Source of the DNA: a bacterium
Lineage (GTDB): Bacteria; SZUA-79; Acidulodesulfobacterales; Acidulodesulfobacteraceae
Reading direction: 5' to 3'
Assembly: GCA_021794335.1 (NCBI GenBank)
Contig: JAJYQZ010000330.1
Span: 1-58,065, forward strand
DNA length: 58,065 bases
The translations under genes and the position numbers were made by a program. Of the stretch, positions 34,611 through 42,803 are shown in pieces. How positions within the stretch are numbered: the first letter of the stretch is position 1; every line of letters begins with the position of its first letter. Under the pieces are notes generated by a model, which saw only the letters and a program-made list of their open reading frames with translations, was not told where the DNA came from and did not search any database.

Positions 34611-36374
34611 TTACATCAGCCTCGTGAATTTTCTTTCAACATCAGTTAGTTTTTCTGCCTGCTCTTTTTTTTCCTCTCTGCTGGCCGGCGCAGGCTCATC
34701 TTTGATTTGACGAACTATTTTCTGCTTTTCATCTTTAACAACTGAAATATTTAACCTGTCCGACGGTATTAAACCTTCCGCAATCACAGTATAAGCACGC
34801 GGCAAAATTGATATATGTAAAAAATACGGTATATTAACTAATTTTATAACCGCTTCTAAATCTTGCCATTTAAGAATTTCGGAAGGCAAAAACAATTTTT
34901 TCTCTATTATCTGCGAAGATTTAGAATGGGTGTACTTATCGTCGGTAACGGAATCGCTTGCGCTTGTCCGTTCCACTTCTTGAGAGCCTATCTGGCGGCT
35001 TACATATTCAGCTTCAGCGGAACTATTAACCCTTAAATATATAGAACTATTACAGCTGTTCATCATATTTTCGGTTAATTTTTCTCCGTATATAAACTCG
35101 CTTTTTGCTTTATCTTGAATACCTATGATAGTAGAAGCCATTTTTGACCGACCTTTGTCTAATAAATCCATAACGCTCGGCGTTTTTTCGAAATTTGAAA
35201 GCTCGTCTAATAAAAAAAGCGTAGGGGTGTTTTCGCCGTCGGGAACCGATAAAAATTTCTTAAGCAAAAGCTCTATGAAAATTTTCATAATAGGCTTAAC
35301 GAATATTTCGGAATTTTTATCTAAATTTAAAAATATCCTCGTCTTTCTTTTTTTAAGAAAATCCGGCGTAATATTAAAGCTTTTCATTCCTTCTTTGTCC
35401 GGCATGGAAGGCATAATAGTAAAAGCTTTTAAATACCTTGAAATTTCAGTCATCATAGACTTTATTTCATCCGATTGTAACGGATTTATTGCCAGCTTGC
35501 ATTCCTTTTCTATTTTCGGGTCTGATTTAAAGAGTTGCAATAAATAATCGGGCGTTTTACTTGCTAAATCTATTAAGTTTTCATTCGTACCGATATTTTT
35601 CATTTTTAGATATAATATCATCGCTTCAAGAATATGCCTTGCGTTTGTTATGAAGTACCCGTTAGGATTGCCTGACTCTGGTTCGGGAATAAGCACTTCT
35701 GCGAGCGTGGCGGCATCAGCTTTGTTTTCTATTTCGCCCAATATGTTCCATGCCGGACACCTTGCGTCCGCAGGATTAAAAATAATATCGTACTTGGAAT
35801 TGTAAAACTTCGGCACAAAATCCTTCTTACTGTCATATATAACTGCATTATAATCAAACTTTTCGTAACTATCGGAAAGTATCTTGCAAATAATCTGTGT
35901 CTTACCTGAGCCTGTTGCTCCTAAGACAAGAATATTTCTATAAATAACTTTCATTGTTAACGGTAAATCATTTAAGTAGCTAAATATTTCGTTTGCATCG
36001 ATAGCTTTTTTATATTTTTTAACGCTTTCTATTGTCGAACCTCTTATAATCTTTTCGTTTTTATTTTGATTAACCGGATCGTTGGAGTTGCTCTTAAATA
36101 TAAAATAAATTCCTGGCACAAAAAATAAATCTATAAGCAAGGAGTACAACAGCGGGGTTTTAAAATTTAATTCTTTTAATGCAAGATTGAAATTGATTTT
36201 CCTCAATGGGTAATGCTCCTTGATTAGTGTATCTATCGCATAAAAAAGTCTATAGTTTATCTTATAAAAAAGAAACCCGAAGAATAAAAACTGCACCGTC
36301 AATACAATTTCTATGAGCCATTTTAACGCTCCTTTAGTCTGCTGTATTTTTATTCTGATGTCCTGGAACTTCAT
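34611..36374 (-). CDS. traD: type IV coupling protein TraD/VirD4-like ATPase
   Basis: A 587-residue inner-membrane ATPase that links the relaxosome to the secretion channel. Two membrane helices lie at the N-terminus (about 18-38 and 75-92), then Walker A VLGATGSGKTQI (about 147-158) and Walker B TLFLLDELSNF (about 386-396), with the family segment GRSKMASTIIGIQDKAK and a C-terminal TraM-recognition-like charged tail. A longer ORF starts 30 codons upstream, but GAGGAG lies 7 bases before the ATG at 36374, which is preferred. It overlaps the upstream small gene by 41 bases. Confidence 0.88.
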   Translation of the reverse strand: MKFQDIRIKIQQTKGALKWLIEIVLTVQFLFFGFLFYKINYRLFYAIDTLIKEHYPLRKINFNLALKELNFKTPLLYSLLIDLFFVPGIYFIFKSNSNDPVNQNKNEKIIRGSTIESVKKYKKAIDANEIFSYLNDLPLTMKVIYRNILVLGATGSGKTQIICKILSDSYEKFDYNAVIYDSKKDFVPKFYNSKYDIIFNPADARCPAWNILGEIENKADAATLAEVLIPEPESGNPNGYFITNARHILEAMILYLKMKNIGTNENLIDLASKTPDYLLQLFKSDPKIEKECKLAINPLQSDEIKSMMTEISRYLKAFTIMPSMPDKEGMKSFNITPDFLKKRKTRIFLNLDKNSEIFVKPIMKIFIELLLKKFLSVPDGENTPTLFLLDELSNFEKTPSVMDLLDKGRSKMASTIIGIQDKAKSEFIYGEKLTENMMNSCNSSIYLRVNSSAEAEYVSRQIGSQEVERTSASDSVTDDKYTHSKSSQIIEKKLFLPSEILKWQDLEAVIKLVNIPYFLHISILPRAYTVIAEGLIPSDRLNISVVKDEKQKIVRQIKDEPAPASREEKKEQAEKLTDVERKFTRLM

Positions 36375-36585
36375 CTTTTTTCTCCTCGTTTGCATAGTTA
36401 TATTCTTGTGCCACCGCAGAAATTTCCTTTTTAAATTCTTCAAAATTTTCAAAACCGTTGTCAAAAAACTTATGCGTAATTTTTCCGAAATCTCTATCTA
36501 AATCTTCCTTTAAGATTTTCCTTTCCAGAGATTTAAAATGTTTAATCTTTTCCCTGATAATCTTTAAATTTTTTGTTTCACTCAT
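36334..36585 (-). CDS. small charged protein upstream of traD
   Basis: An 83-residue, highly charged, helical protein (IREKIKHFKSLERKILKEDL; FENFEEFKKEISAVAQEY). The ATG at 36585 has AGGAGG 9 bases upstream; an earlier ATG at 36606 is rejected because the Shine-Dalgarno lies inside that extension. It overlaps the ribbon-helix-helix gene by 8 bases and traD by 41 bases, so all three are translationally coupled. It is probably a relaxosome or coupling accessory; no family is recognised. Confidence 0.6.
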   Translation of the reverse strand: MSETKNLKIIREKIKHFKSLERKILKEDLDRDFGKITHKFFDNGFENFEEFKKEISAVAQEYNYANEEKKDEVPGHQNKNTAD

Positions 36586-36964
36586 CGCGCTTTTCCTCCT
36601 TAACAATTAAAGGTTTTATTTTTTTATATTCTTTTTTTATCTCTTCAATCTCGCCGGTTATTATTCTTTTGTTCTTTTCATCCAATATAACATCCGTGGA
36701 ATACGCACAAAAAATTGACATATTAAAATTTAAATCTAACCTCTCTTTTATTTTTTCTATTTCTATTTGCTGTTGATAAATTCGTGTATTTAAATTATTA
36801 ATCGCTTCCGTAAATTCTTTTATAACTTGCAAATCGTTTTTAAGATTTTCTCTTTCTTCCGTGTAGTATTTTTTTAAAGCGTCGTTCACGATTTGTGTTT
36901 TATTTTCCATTCCAAATTTGCGTATAAATTTTTCGTCAATGTAAATAGTCTGTTTTTTTTTCAC
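36578..36964 (-). CDS. ribbon-helix-helix relaxosome accessory protein (TraM/MobC-like role)
   Basis: A 128-residue protein. Residues 1-37 (QTIYIDEKFIRKFGMENKTQ, IVNDALKKYYTEE) match the beta strand plus two helices of CopG/Arc ribbon-helix-helix DNA-binding domains; the rest is a coiled coil (about 40-75) and a charged helical tail. The start is GTG with GGAG 8 bases upstream. It is the first gene downstream of the oriT candidate and precedes traD, exactly where relaxosome proteins such as TraM or MobC are found. It probably binds the direct repeats at 37038-37084. Confidence 0.7.
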   Translation of the reverse strand: MKKKQTIYIDEKFIRKFGMENKTQIVNDALKKYYTEERENLKNDLQVIKEFTEAINNLNTRIYQQQIEIEKIKERLDLNFNMSIFCAYSTDVILDEKNKRIITGEIEEIKKEYKKIKPLIVKEEKRDE

Positions 36965-37037
36965 GATAAAATCTCCTGTTTTTTTTACACCTTATTTAGC
37001 GCTATTTTTAACCGTTATTTATGCGTCATAACGTAAA

Positions 37038-37084
37038 CCACTATATATAGCGTATTGCTGTCTTTATAACACTATATAGCATAC
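37038..37084. repeat. direct repeats in the oriT region
   Basis: Two imperfect copies, CCACTATATATAGCGTA (37038-37054) and AACACTATATAGCATAC (37068-37084), lie 30 bp apart between the relaxosome protein gene and the hairpin at 37102. They are good candidates for binding sites of the ribbon-helix-helix protein encoded next door. Confidence 0.5.
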
Positions 37085-37101
37085 ATACGCACCCGCCTAA
37101 A

Positions 37102-37140
37102 ACCTGCGTTTCCGGCATAGCCGGTGCGCAGGTGTGGTAG
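37102..37140. other. candidate origin of transfer with F-like nic motif
   Basis: An inverted repeat with arms ACCTGCG (37102-37108) and CGCAGGT (37127-37133) encloses an inner stem CCGGC-ATA-GCCGG. Immediately after it comes GGTGTGGTAGCTT (37131 onward), closely matching the F-plasmid nic region GGTGT/GG-T-GCTTT. It sits between the MobF relaxase gene and the accessory gene, as in MOBF systems. No T-tract follows, so it is not a terminator. The nick is predicted after T37135. Confidence 0.6.
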
Positions 37141-37385
37141 CTTAATTTGCCTCTTCTAATTATGTGCGAAGCACACTATAATTGTTTTTAAGTTTTTACT
37201 AAAATTAAACATATTTTTTCTATATAAAGGTTTTATAATAATTAATAATTTTTTCACTATAGAGCTTTAATCTTTACTATAATTAAATAAGTTTTTGTTC
37301 TATATTAAGTTCTTTTGTTTTTACTTTAATAAAACCGCAAAGCGCACTTTCTTAAAAGTTTTTTATAATTAAAATGCGAAGCGCT
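37141..37385. repeat. AT-rich repeated region beside oriT
   Basis: A 245-bp gene-free stretch. A motif near TGCGAAGCRC followed by CTATA occurs at about 37163, in weaker form at 37336, and again at about 37375. Between them are degenerate repeats of the type TTTACTaaAATTAAA...TTTTTcTATAtaAAG near 37195, 37270 and 37318. This could be a protein-binding array or a melting region of oriT. No ORF is credible in it. Confidence 0.45.
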
Positions 37386-40367
37386 CTATATTGCCCTTCC
37401 CATTTTTCTCTTTATCTTTTCCGTTTCAGATTTTTGAGTCGGCGTAAAATCTTTTTCCATTTTTTTATTGTCTTTTTCAATTTTTATTTTCTTTTCTGTT
37501 TTCGGTTTTATATATTCTTTTCTCGAATTTTCTCTATTAAATCTTTCTCTTAATTCTTCCATAGACGGAATAGACATATCGACTTTTTTAACGCCGTTAA
37601 GAATATTTTCTACGATGCTGTAATTTTTATAGTTTCTGTTTTCAAATGTTATACTATCAACCTGCTTATCGTCCCTTAACGCAGATTTAAATAATAACTG
37701 TTTATCCATTGTAAAAATTTCTACTTCATTTTTTGCGCGGGAGACGTTCACATAAAATTCGTTTTTAGTTGTTCTGTCGGAATATATATAAACTTTCTCT
37801 GCGGTCTGCCCTTGCGATTTGTAACTTGTTATCGCATAGCCGTGCGTAAAATAATTATAGTCTTTGGTTTCGAAGTTTATCGTCTTTCCTTTACCGATAT
37901 CCGCGGCTATTTTATAATTGCCGTTTCCTAAATTTTCTATATTTTTTATAAAGCCGCTCAATCCGTTTTGAACTCCGTATTCGTTTTTATCGTTTTTAAT
38001 TCCTGATATTCCTATATGGTAATCATTTTTCAAAAAAATAACTTTATCTCCATTTGAAAATTTTCTTTCCGCCTCGATGTAAACTTGATTGCCTTTTAAT
38101 TTATTGCCAGACATTATTATTTCTTTTCCGGAATATTTATCTACGGCCGTTAAGGATTTATTTTCCAAATCAATTTTTTTGACTTCTAAATTATGTTTGC
38201 CTCTCACTATGACATCACCCTGAGCATAATTCCAGACCTGTTTTTTATCTTCGTCTCCGATACTTTTCCCTTCACGAATTTTAATCTGCATATCTTCCTT
38301 ATCTATCGCTCCGGCAAGTTTTAATTTTTCCCGCGTGATTTTATTGAGTTCGTAGCGGTCTTTATTCTGTGCGGATAAAATAAAATTATCCATATTGCCT
38401 TCTTTGACGAACGCGTCCGTGATTTTATCGTACAATTCTTCTTTATTTTCATATACGTGAATTTTTCCTTTCTCGTCAAGCATCTTCATCCCTTCCTTAA
38501 CTTTTCCTTCAGCAATAGTTTTAACGGCTTCTTTCAAAAACGGGTCTTTCTGTCTTATAGACTCATGCATTTCAACGAACGTTACTTTTTTAGATTTCTG
38601 TTGCCTTTCAAACATACCGCCGGTTTGGATACTTGGATGTTGTTTCATATCGCCCAACCAAACTATACGGGCGTTTTCTTTTTGTGCTTGGATGGCAGCG
38701 TCTTTAAGTTTTAAAGTAGCACTCATTGAAGACTCATCGACTATATAAACTTTTTTACCGTTAGAATCGGTAAATTCTTTTATATTTTTTCCCTGCAAAA
38801 GGTAGCTATCTATGGTTTTAGCGTTCTTTATTTTACCCTGTTCTATAATCTCCCTGACGGCCTTACCGGTCGTTGATAATCCGTCAAGTTCTACGCCTTT
38901 TTCCGCGGTTATTTCGGAAAAAGCTTTAAGCAGTGTAGTTTTGCCGGTCCCTGCGTCTCCCTGTATTACGATAACTCCATTTTTAGATGTCAATAAAGCT
39001 TCAAGCACTTTTTTTTGGTCTCCAGTTAATTTAAATTCTTTACCGGTTTCTTTTTTGAATTTTTCTGCTTCGTTCTTCTCCCATGAATCTATCTCGGATT
39101 TAGCGGATTCTTTGACCGTGATGCTTTCATATTTTTCAAATGTGTCTTTAGCAAAGAACTCTATCGTTTTTTCTGCGTTCCTGATTTCCTTTGTAGTAAA
39201 AAAAAAATTGTCTCCGTCGAGACCGACAAGTTCCCTATGTTTAATCATCTCCTTTAACGAGATATTTATATCCGCCTCGTTAAATTTTAAATCGTTATAA
39301 ATAAGATTTTTCATCACGGTAACTTTTAAATCTAACTCGGACATCTGCCCCCTGTTTTCCGTAAGTTTTGCGGCGGCGGTTTTAAAAGCGTTATCAATAT
39401 CTTCCTTATTAGCCAGCCGGACCGTTTTTTTAACCGGAACAATATTTTTTTGCGAACTTTCTTCTTCCCACCCTTCGCGCAACTCTTTTAGCGGCACGTT
39501 CGGATCCTTCGGCTTTCTTGTATCTAAAACTATTCTGGCTTTAACTTCTGCTTCATATCCGGCAGGCACGTCGTCTTTAATTTTTTCAAATTCTTTTTTT
39601 ACTTGTTCCGATCTCTTCGAAAATGTTTCTAATGTGCTTTGTTCAACGCCTTCAACATCAAAAAAGAAATTTTTATAATTAGTAATCTTAACGGAAATAT
39701 CGTTTTGCCTTAGCTGATTGATTTCAAGCGCCCTGTACAGCTCTCCAATCTTTATTTTATTGTCAAGTATATTTCGTCCCCGCGTCTGAGGAATCGACCG
39801 TCCTATTTCAAGAGCATACTCCTTGCCTCTTACAAATAATCTTTTAGGGACGACACAGTGAGAATGTATTTCAGGGTCTTTTTCTCTTGAATCGTGATGG
39901 AGAAAAGCAGCGTATTCCATTTTTCCCGGATATACGGGGTCGTAAATTTTCTTACCGTTTTCTCTATGAGACAACCTTGTGTATGCCAAATTCTCTTCTA
40001 CATACCGCATAGCGCCGCATACGGCGTTTTGATGTATTTCAATCATCTTATTTCTTAATTCTTCATCTTTTGTAAGTTCGATCATTACCGAAACCGACTT
40101 CGGTGCGGAAAAAGACAAATCGATAACGTCTTTACCACCTAAAAATTCCCTGAACGTTCTCCCTGATTTAAGGGATACATGTTCAGACGTTTTAGAAGGC
40201 TCTAATATTTGCTGTCCGACAAATTTATTAGCTAAGCCGCCGTAAAACGTTTCGGCGTTCTGGTTTAGATAGTATTCTTCTTTATCGAACTCTTCTTTCT
40301 CTTTTTGAAAATACTCAACCGCTTTTTCGGTTGTAATCGGTTTGTCTACACCGCCTATACTCAGCAT
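37386..40367 (-). CDS. traI: MobF-family conjugative relaxase-helicase
   Basis: A 993-residue TraI/TrwC-like protein that nicks oriT, covalently holds the strand and unwinds the DNA. The relaxase domain has candidate catalytic tyrosines (Tyr19 and the pair Tyr32/Tyr33), the block FREFLGGKDVIDLSFSAPKS (about 72-91) and the metal-binding histidines in FLHHDSREKDPEIHSHCVV (about 155-173). The helicase half begins with Walker A IQGDAGTGKTTLLKAF (about 463-478), with VYIVDESSMS, and ends with HGYAITSYKSQGQTAEKV. It is shorter than F TraI. GGAG precedes the ATG. It is convergent in layout with oriT and the relaxosome genes downstream. Confidence 0.92.
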   Translation of the reverse strand: MLSIGGVDKPITTEKAVEYFQKEKEEFDKEEYYLNQNAETFYGGLANKFVGQQILEPSKTSEHVSLKSGRTFREFLGGKDVIDLSFSAPKSVSVMIELTKDEELRNKMIEIHQNAVCGAMRYVEENLAYTRLSHRENGKKIYDPVYPGKMEYAAFLHHDSREKDPEIHSHCVVPKRLFVRGKEYALEIGRSIPQTRGRNILDNKIKIGELYRALEINQLRQNDISVKITNYKNFFFDVEGVEQSTLETFSKRSEQVKKEFEKIKDDVPAGYEAEVKARIVLDTRKPKDPNVPLKELREGWEEESSQKNIVPVKKTVRLANKEDIDNAFKTAAAKLTENRGQMSELDLKVTVMKNLIYNDLKFNEADINISLKEMIKHRELVGLDGDNFFFTTKEIRNAEKTIEFFAKDTFEKYESITVKESAKSEIDSWEKNEAEKFKKETGKEFKLTGDQKKVLEALLTSKNGVIVIQGDAGTGKTTLLKAFSEITAEKGVELDGLSTTGKAVREIIEQGKIKNAKTIDSYLLQGKNIKEFTDSNGKKVYIVDESSMSATLKLKDAAIQAQKENARIVWLGDMKQHPSIQTGGMFERQQKSKKVTFVEMHESIRQKDPFLKEAVKTIAEGKVKEGMKMLDEKGKIHVYENKEELYDKITDAFVKEGNMDNFILSAQNKDRYELNKITREKLKLAGAIDKEDMQIKIREGKSIGDEDKKQVWNYAQGDVIVRGKHNLEVKKIDLENKSLTAVDKYSGKEIIMSGNKLKGNQVYIEAERKFSNGDKVIFLKNDYHIGISGIKNDKNEYGVQNGLSGFIKNIENLGNGNYKIAADIGKGKTINFETKDYNYFTHGYAITSYKSQGQTAEKVYIYSDRTTKNEFYVNVSRAKNEVEIFTMDKQLLFKSALRDDKQVDSITFENRNYKNYSIVENILNGVKKVDMSIPSMEELRERFNRENSRKEYIKPKTEKKIKIEKDNKKMEKDFTPTQKSETEKIKRKMGRAI

Positions 40368-40389
40368 ATTTTCTCCTATTATTTTTTAA

Positions 40390-40408
40390 GTGTCCGAATT
40401 TCGGACAC
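40390..40408. promoter_or_regulatory. parS-like palindrome 1
   Basis: A 19-bp palindrome GTGTCCGAA-T-TTCGGACAC lies between parB and traI. It shares the core TGTCCGAAWTTCGGACA with two others at 40821 and 42337. Such repeated palindromes near parAB are typical centromere (parS) sites for ParB. Confidence 0.65.
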
Positions 40409-40467
40409 CGCTTTCTCATCCTTATCTTTAAAGATGTTGCGGGGTTTTAAAATTTTTAATCATCCTT

Positions 40468-41508
40468 TTATTTTAAATTAAATTTTTTCTTAAGCCCGTG
40501 CATTATATCGATTAGAGTTTTTGTCCCTGCCTGAATCGTGATTTCATCTTTGCCTGAAACATTGGTTTGGAATGAAATCTTTACAGATAAAATATTTGCA
40601 AACTTTTTTACGAGCTCGCTTATTTCAAGCCTGTCTTCTTTAGTTTCGTTAAACTCTAATTTTTGTCCTATTTCTGGTCCTTTACCGGCATCAGGCGTAT
40701 CGGTCTTTGTCCAAGGTTTATCCCATTGCTCGGGGTAGTCCGGTTTCCGGCCTTCCGAGTTTGTCGTTTTTTCATCTGTTCCCGGATTTTTATCTTCGTT
40801 TCTATTCTGTCCATCATTAAGTGTCCGAAATTCGGACACCTCGTTCTCTTCCTTTTTCTTACTTGCTTTGCGGGGTTTCGACTTATTTTTTATTTTCTTG
40901 ATTTCGCCCCGAGTTAGATTATCTAAATTGCCCATAACTTCTTTTTTCTTATCCTTGTCTTTTATCTGGTTTGCTTCTACAGCTTTTTCGAAAGTCTTAT
41001 CGTCTGTAATTTTCTGTTTTGTTTCTTCGGAAAGGTCTTTTGCGGATAATATGCGCTGGACGTCGCTTTTATTCATTCCTACTTTTTCGGCGATATCTCT
41101 AATCGATACCCCTTGATCCTGATAAAACTTAAAAGCTTCGTACAATTCCATTTTCGTTAAATCTTTTCTGTGTATATTTGCTATAAGCTGAGCGGCATGG
41201 ACATTCTCTTCTTTTATGTCTTTTACAACGCAAAGCAACTTGCTCATGCCAAGCAGCTTACAAGCCCTGTAGCGCCTCTCTCCGTCGAGCATAACGTATT
41301 TACCGTCTTTCTGATACACGACCGGTGGATTCAATACCCCGACTTTTTTAATACTGTCGGCCATTTCATGTATTTTTACAAAATCAAAATCGTGGCGCGG
41401 CTGTTCGGCAATTTCGATTTCATCAATTTCAATTTCAATTATTTCGTTGTTCTTCTTCCCGCCGATAAATGCGAGCGGGTCATTCGCTATCGTTAATTTC
41501 TTAGTCAT
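40468..41508 (-). CDS. parB: ParB-family partition protein
   Basis: A 346-residue centromere-binding protein and likely CTPase. The N-terminal domain shows IEIAEQPRHDFD and the ParB motif LDGERRYRACKLLGM (about 74-88) with AQLIANIHRKDLTKMELYEAF; the helix-turn-helix is VSIRDIAEKVGMNKSDVQRIL (first 20 of about 134-154). A charged linker (205-285) follows and a C-terminal dimerisation region. It overlaps parA by 4 bases (ATGA). A parS-like palindrome lies inside its coding sequence in the linker and encodes SEFRT. GGAGG lies 4 bases before the ATG. Confidence 0.92.
   Translation of the reverse strand: MTKKLTIANDPLAFIGGKKNNEIIEIEIDEIEIAEQPRHDFDFVKIHEMADSIKKVGVLNPPVVYQKDGKYVMLDGERRYRACKLLGMSKLLCVVKDIKEENVHAAQLIANIHRKDLTKMELYEAFKFYQDQGVSIRDIAEKVGMNKSDVQRILSAKDLSEETKQKITDDKTFEKAVEANQIKDKDKKKEVMGNLDNLTRGEIKKIKNKSKPRKASKKKEENEVSEFRTLNDGQNRNEDKNPGTDEKTTNSEGRKPDYPEQWDKPWTKTDTPDAGKGPEIGQKLEFNETKEDRLEISELVKKFANILSVKISFQTNVSGKDEITIQAGTKTLIDIMHGLKKKFNLK
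40821..40839. promoter_or_regulatory. parS-like palindrome 2, inside parB
   Basis: GTGTCCGAA-A-TTCGGACAC, inside the linker-coding part of parB. About 57 bp starting here aligns without gaps to the region at 40390, both ending TTGCGGGGTTT, indicating a duplicated block. Confidence 0.65.
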
Positions 41509-42272
41509 TTTTCCTCCGATAATTTTTGTTTTATTTCATATGTAAAATTCAAATAATCAGTGTATCCGTTGCATTTTTTGTGGTTATATATGCTTTTGCC
41601 GACAGCACTTGCTTCCGCTATCAGCGTATTGCGCCTTATCACCGTTTCAAAAATGGAAATTCTGCCATTAAGTTTCTTATTAATAAAATCTCTCATAGTG
41701 TTATACATAACCGTCTTTTGCATATTTGTTATCAAAATACCGAGAATCGCAAGATTAGGATTACGCCTTTTTCTAAATGTATCAATCGTCTGAATCATAT
41801 ATGCCAACCCTTCGACTGAAAGATACTCTCCTTGTGCGGGGACGATAACTTTATCCGAAGCCACAAGAGCGTTAGAAGACAGCAGTCCCGGCGAAGAGGG
41901 GCAGTCTATTATCGCTATATCGTAATCTAACCCCTCTATCGCTAATCGTAAAGCGGTAATCTCTTCATCGTTAACATTCTTCATGCCTATTTCGTTAATG
42001 CCGTATAAACTCGCATGCGAAGGAGCTATATCTATATCCTCCGACTGCCTTATTATCTCATTTATTCCTTTATCTCCAGAGAATACAGCGGTCATGGAGT
42101 TATTTTGTCCTTCCGCCCTTATTCCAAGATGTATGCTTGCGTTAGCCTGCGGATCCATATCGACTAACAAAACTCTTTTATCGTGAAATTTCCTGAGCCC
42201 GACCGCCAAATTGACGGCCGTGGTAGTTTTTCCTACGCCGCCCTTCTGGTTCATTATAGCTATCGTTACCAT
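41505..42272 (-). CDS. parA: ParA-family partition ATPase
   Basis: A 255-residue deviant-Walker ATPase that segregates the element with ParB. Walker A KGGVGKTTTAVNLA spans about 10-23 with the signature lysine, LLVDMDPQANAS is motif A' (about 35-46) and DYDIAIIDCPSSPGLLSSNA the Walker B region. There is no N-terminal HTH extension, as in type Ib ParA of Soj type. GGGAGG lies 5 bases before the ATG. It overlaps parB by 4 bases and follows the small gene at 42305 closely. Confidence 0.94.
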   Translation of the reverse strand: MVTIAIMNQKGGVGKTTTAVNLAVGLRKFHDKRVLLVDMDPQANASIHLGIRAEGQNNSMTAVFSGDKGINEIIRQSEDIDIAPSHASLYGINEIGMKNVNDEEITALRLAIEGLDYDIAIIDCPSSPGLLSSNALVASDKVIVPAQGEYLSVEGLAYMIQTIDTFRKRRNPNLAILGILITNMQKTVMYNTMRDFINKKLNGRISIFETVIRRNTLIAEASAVGKSIYNHKKCNGYTDYLNFTYEIKQKLSEEK

Positions 42273-42304
42273 CTACGCCTCCCGAATAAATATTAATAAT
42301 CCCT

Positions 42305-42580
42305 TTAACTCCTTTTGTTTTCTCGCTTTGCGGTTACTGTCCGAAATTCGGACAGTTCCGTTAATTTTAAAAATTCCGCTATCGCATCATTCAAATCGTC
42401 AAATATCGGACTGACCGTCGAAGTCCGATACCTTACTGTGAATAAGCTATAATCGCCGACATTTAAGGGTTGAATAGAATAATTCCCATTTTCGTAAATG
42501 CCTTTTACGGCAAGCTGGAACGCAATACTTTCTTCCCTGCTTACCGCGGTCGAATGGACACTTGACATCACGCAGTTCAT
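42305..42580 (-). CDS. small hypothetical protein upstream of parA
   Basis: A 91-residue protein with no recognised family. The middle (VKGIYENGNYSIQPLNVGDY, SLFTVRYRT) suggests a small beta-sheet domain; the C-terminus carries SEFRTVTAKRENKR, encoded by the third parS-like palindrome. It overlaps the 42577 gene by 4 bases, with GGAGGTGA before the ATG. It belongs to the parA operon and may adjust partition or copy control; function is unknown. Confidence 0.5.
   Translation of the reverse strand: MNCVMSSVHSTAVSREESIAFQLAVKGIYENGNYSIQPLNVGDYSLFTVRYRTSTVSPIFDDLNDAIAEFLKLTELSEFRTVTAKRENKRS
42337..42355. promoter_or_regulatory. parS-like palindrome 3
   Basis: CTGTCCGAA-A-TTCGGACAG, inside the 3' end of the small gene upstream of parA. 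Its arms differ from copies 1 and 2 only in the outermost base pair. A CCGCAAAGC companion motif lies next to it, as with copy 2. Confidence 0.62.
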
Positions 42581-42792
42581 AATAAATCACCTCCTTTGAT
42601 TTCTTTTACAATTATTCGATACCGCTTGCCGTTAGCGTTAAACTCTTTACCGTCAAAACCGTTTACAAATTGCTCGCCTATCCCTCGTTTTTGTAATATA
42701 ACGCCGCGGCCTTTCTTGTCAATTTTAGTATGTGCGATATATAAAGTTTCAGAAAGACAGGTTATAACTAAATCAATATTTTCTAATTTCAT
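42577..42792 (-). CDS. small hypothetical protein in the partition operon
   Basis: A 71-residue beta-rich protein (IDLVITCLSETLYIAHTKID, FVNGFDGKEFNANGKRYRII) without a known family. Pattern resembles a small barrel-like fold. It has an AGGTAAAGG leader and overlaps the next gene by 4 bases. Role unknown. Confidence 0.45.
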   Translation of the reverse strand: MKLENIDLVITCLSETLYIAHTKIDKKGRGVILQKRGIGEQFVNGFDGKEFNANGKRYRIIVKEIKGGDLL

Positions 42793-42803
42793 CCTTTACC
42801 TCC

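Noticed and set aside
37102..37140. Rho-independent terminator for traI
   Set aside because: The hairpin lies over 240 bp beyond the traI stop and lacks a T-tract; position and the GGTGTGG motif fit oriT better.
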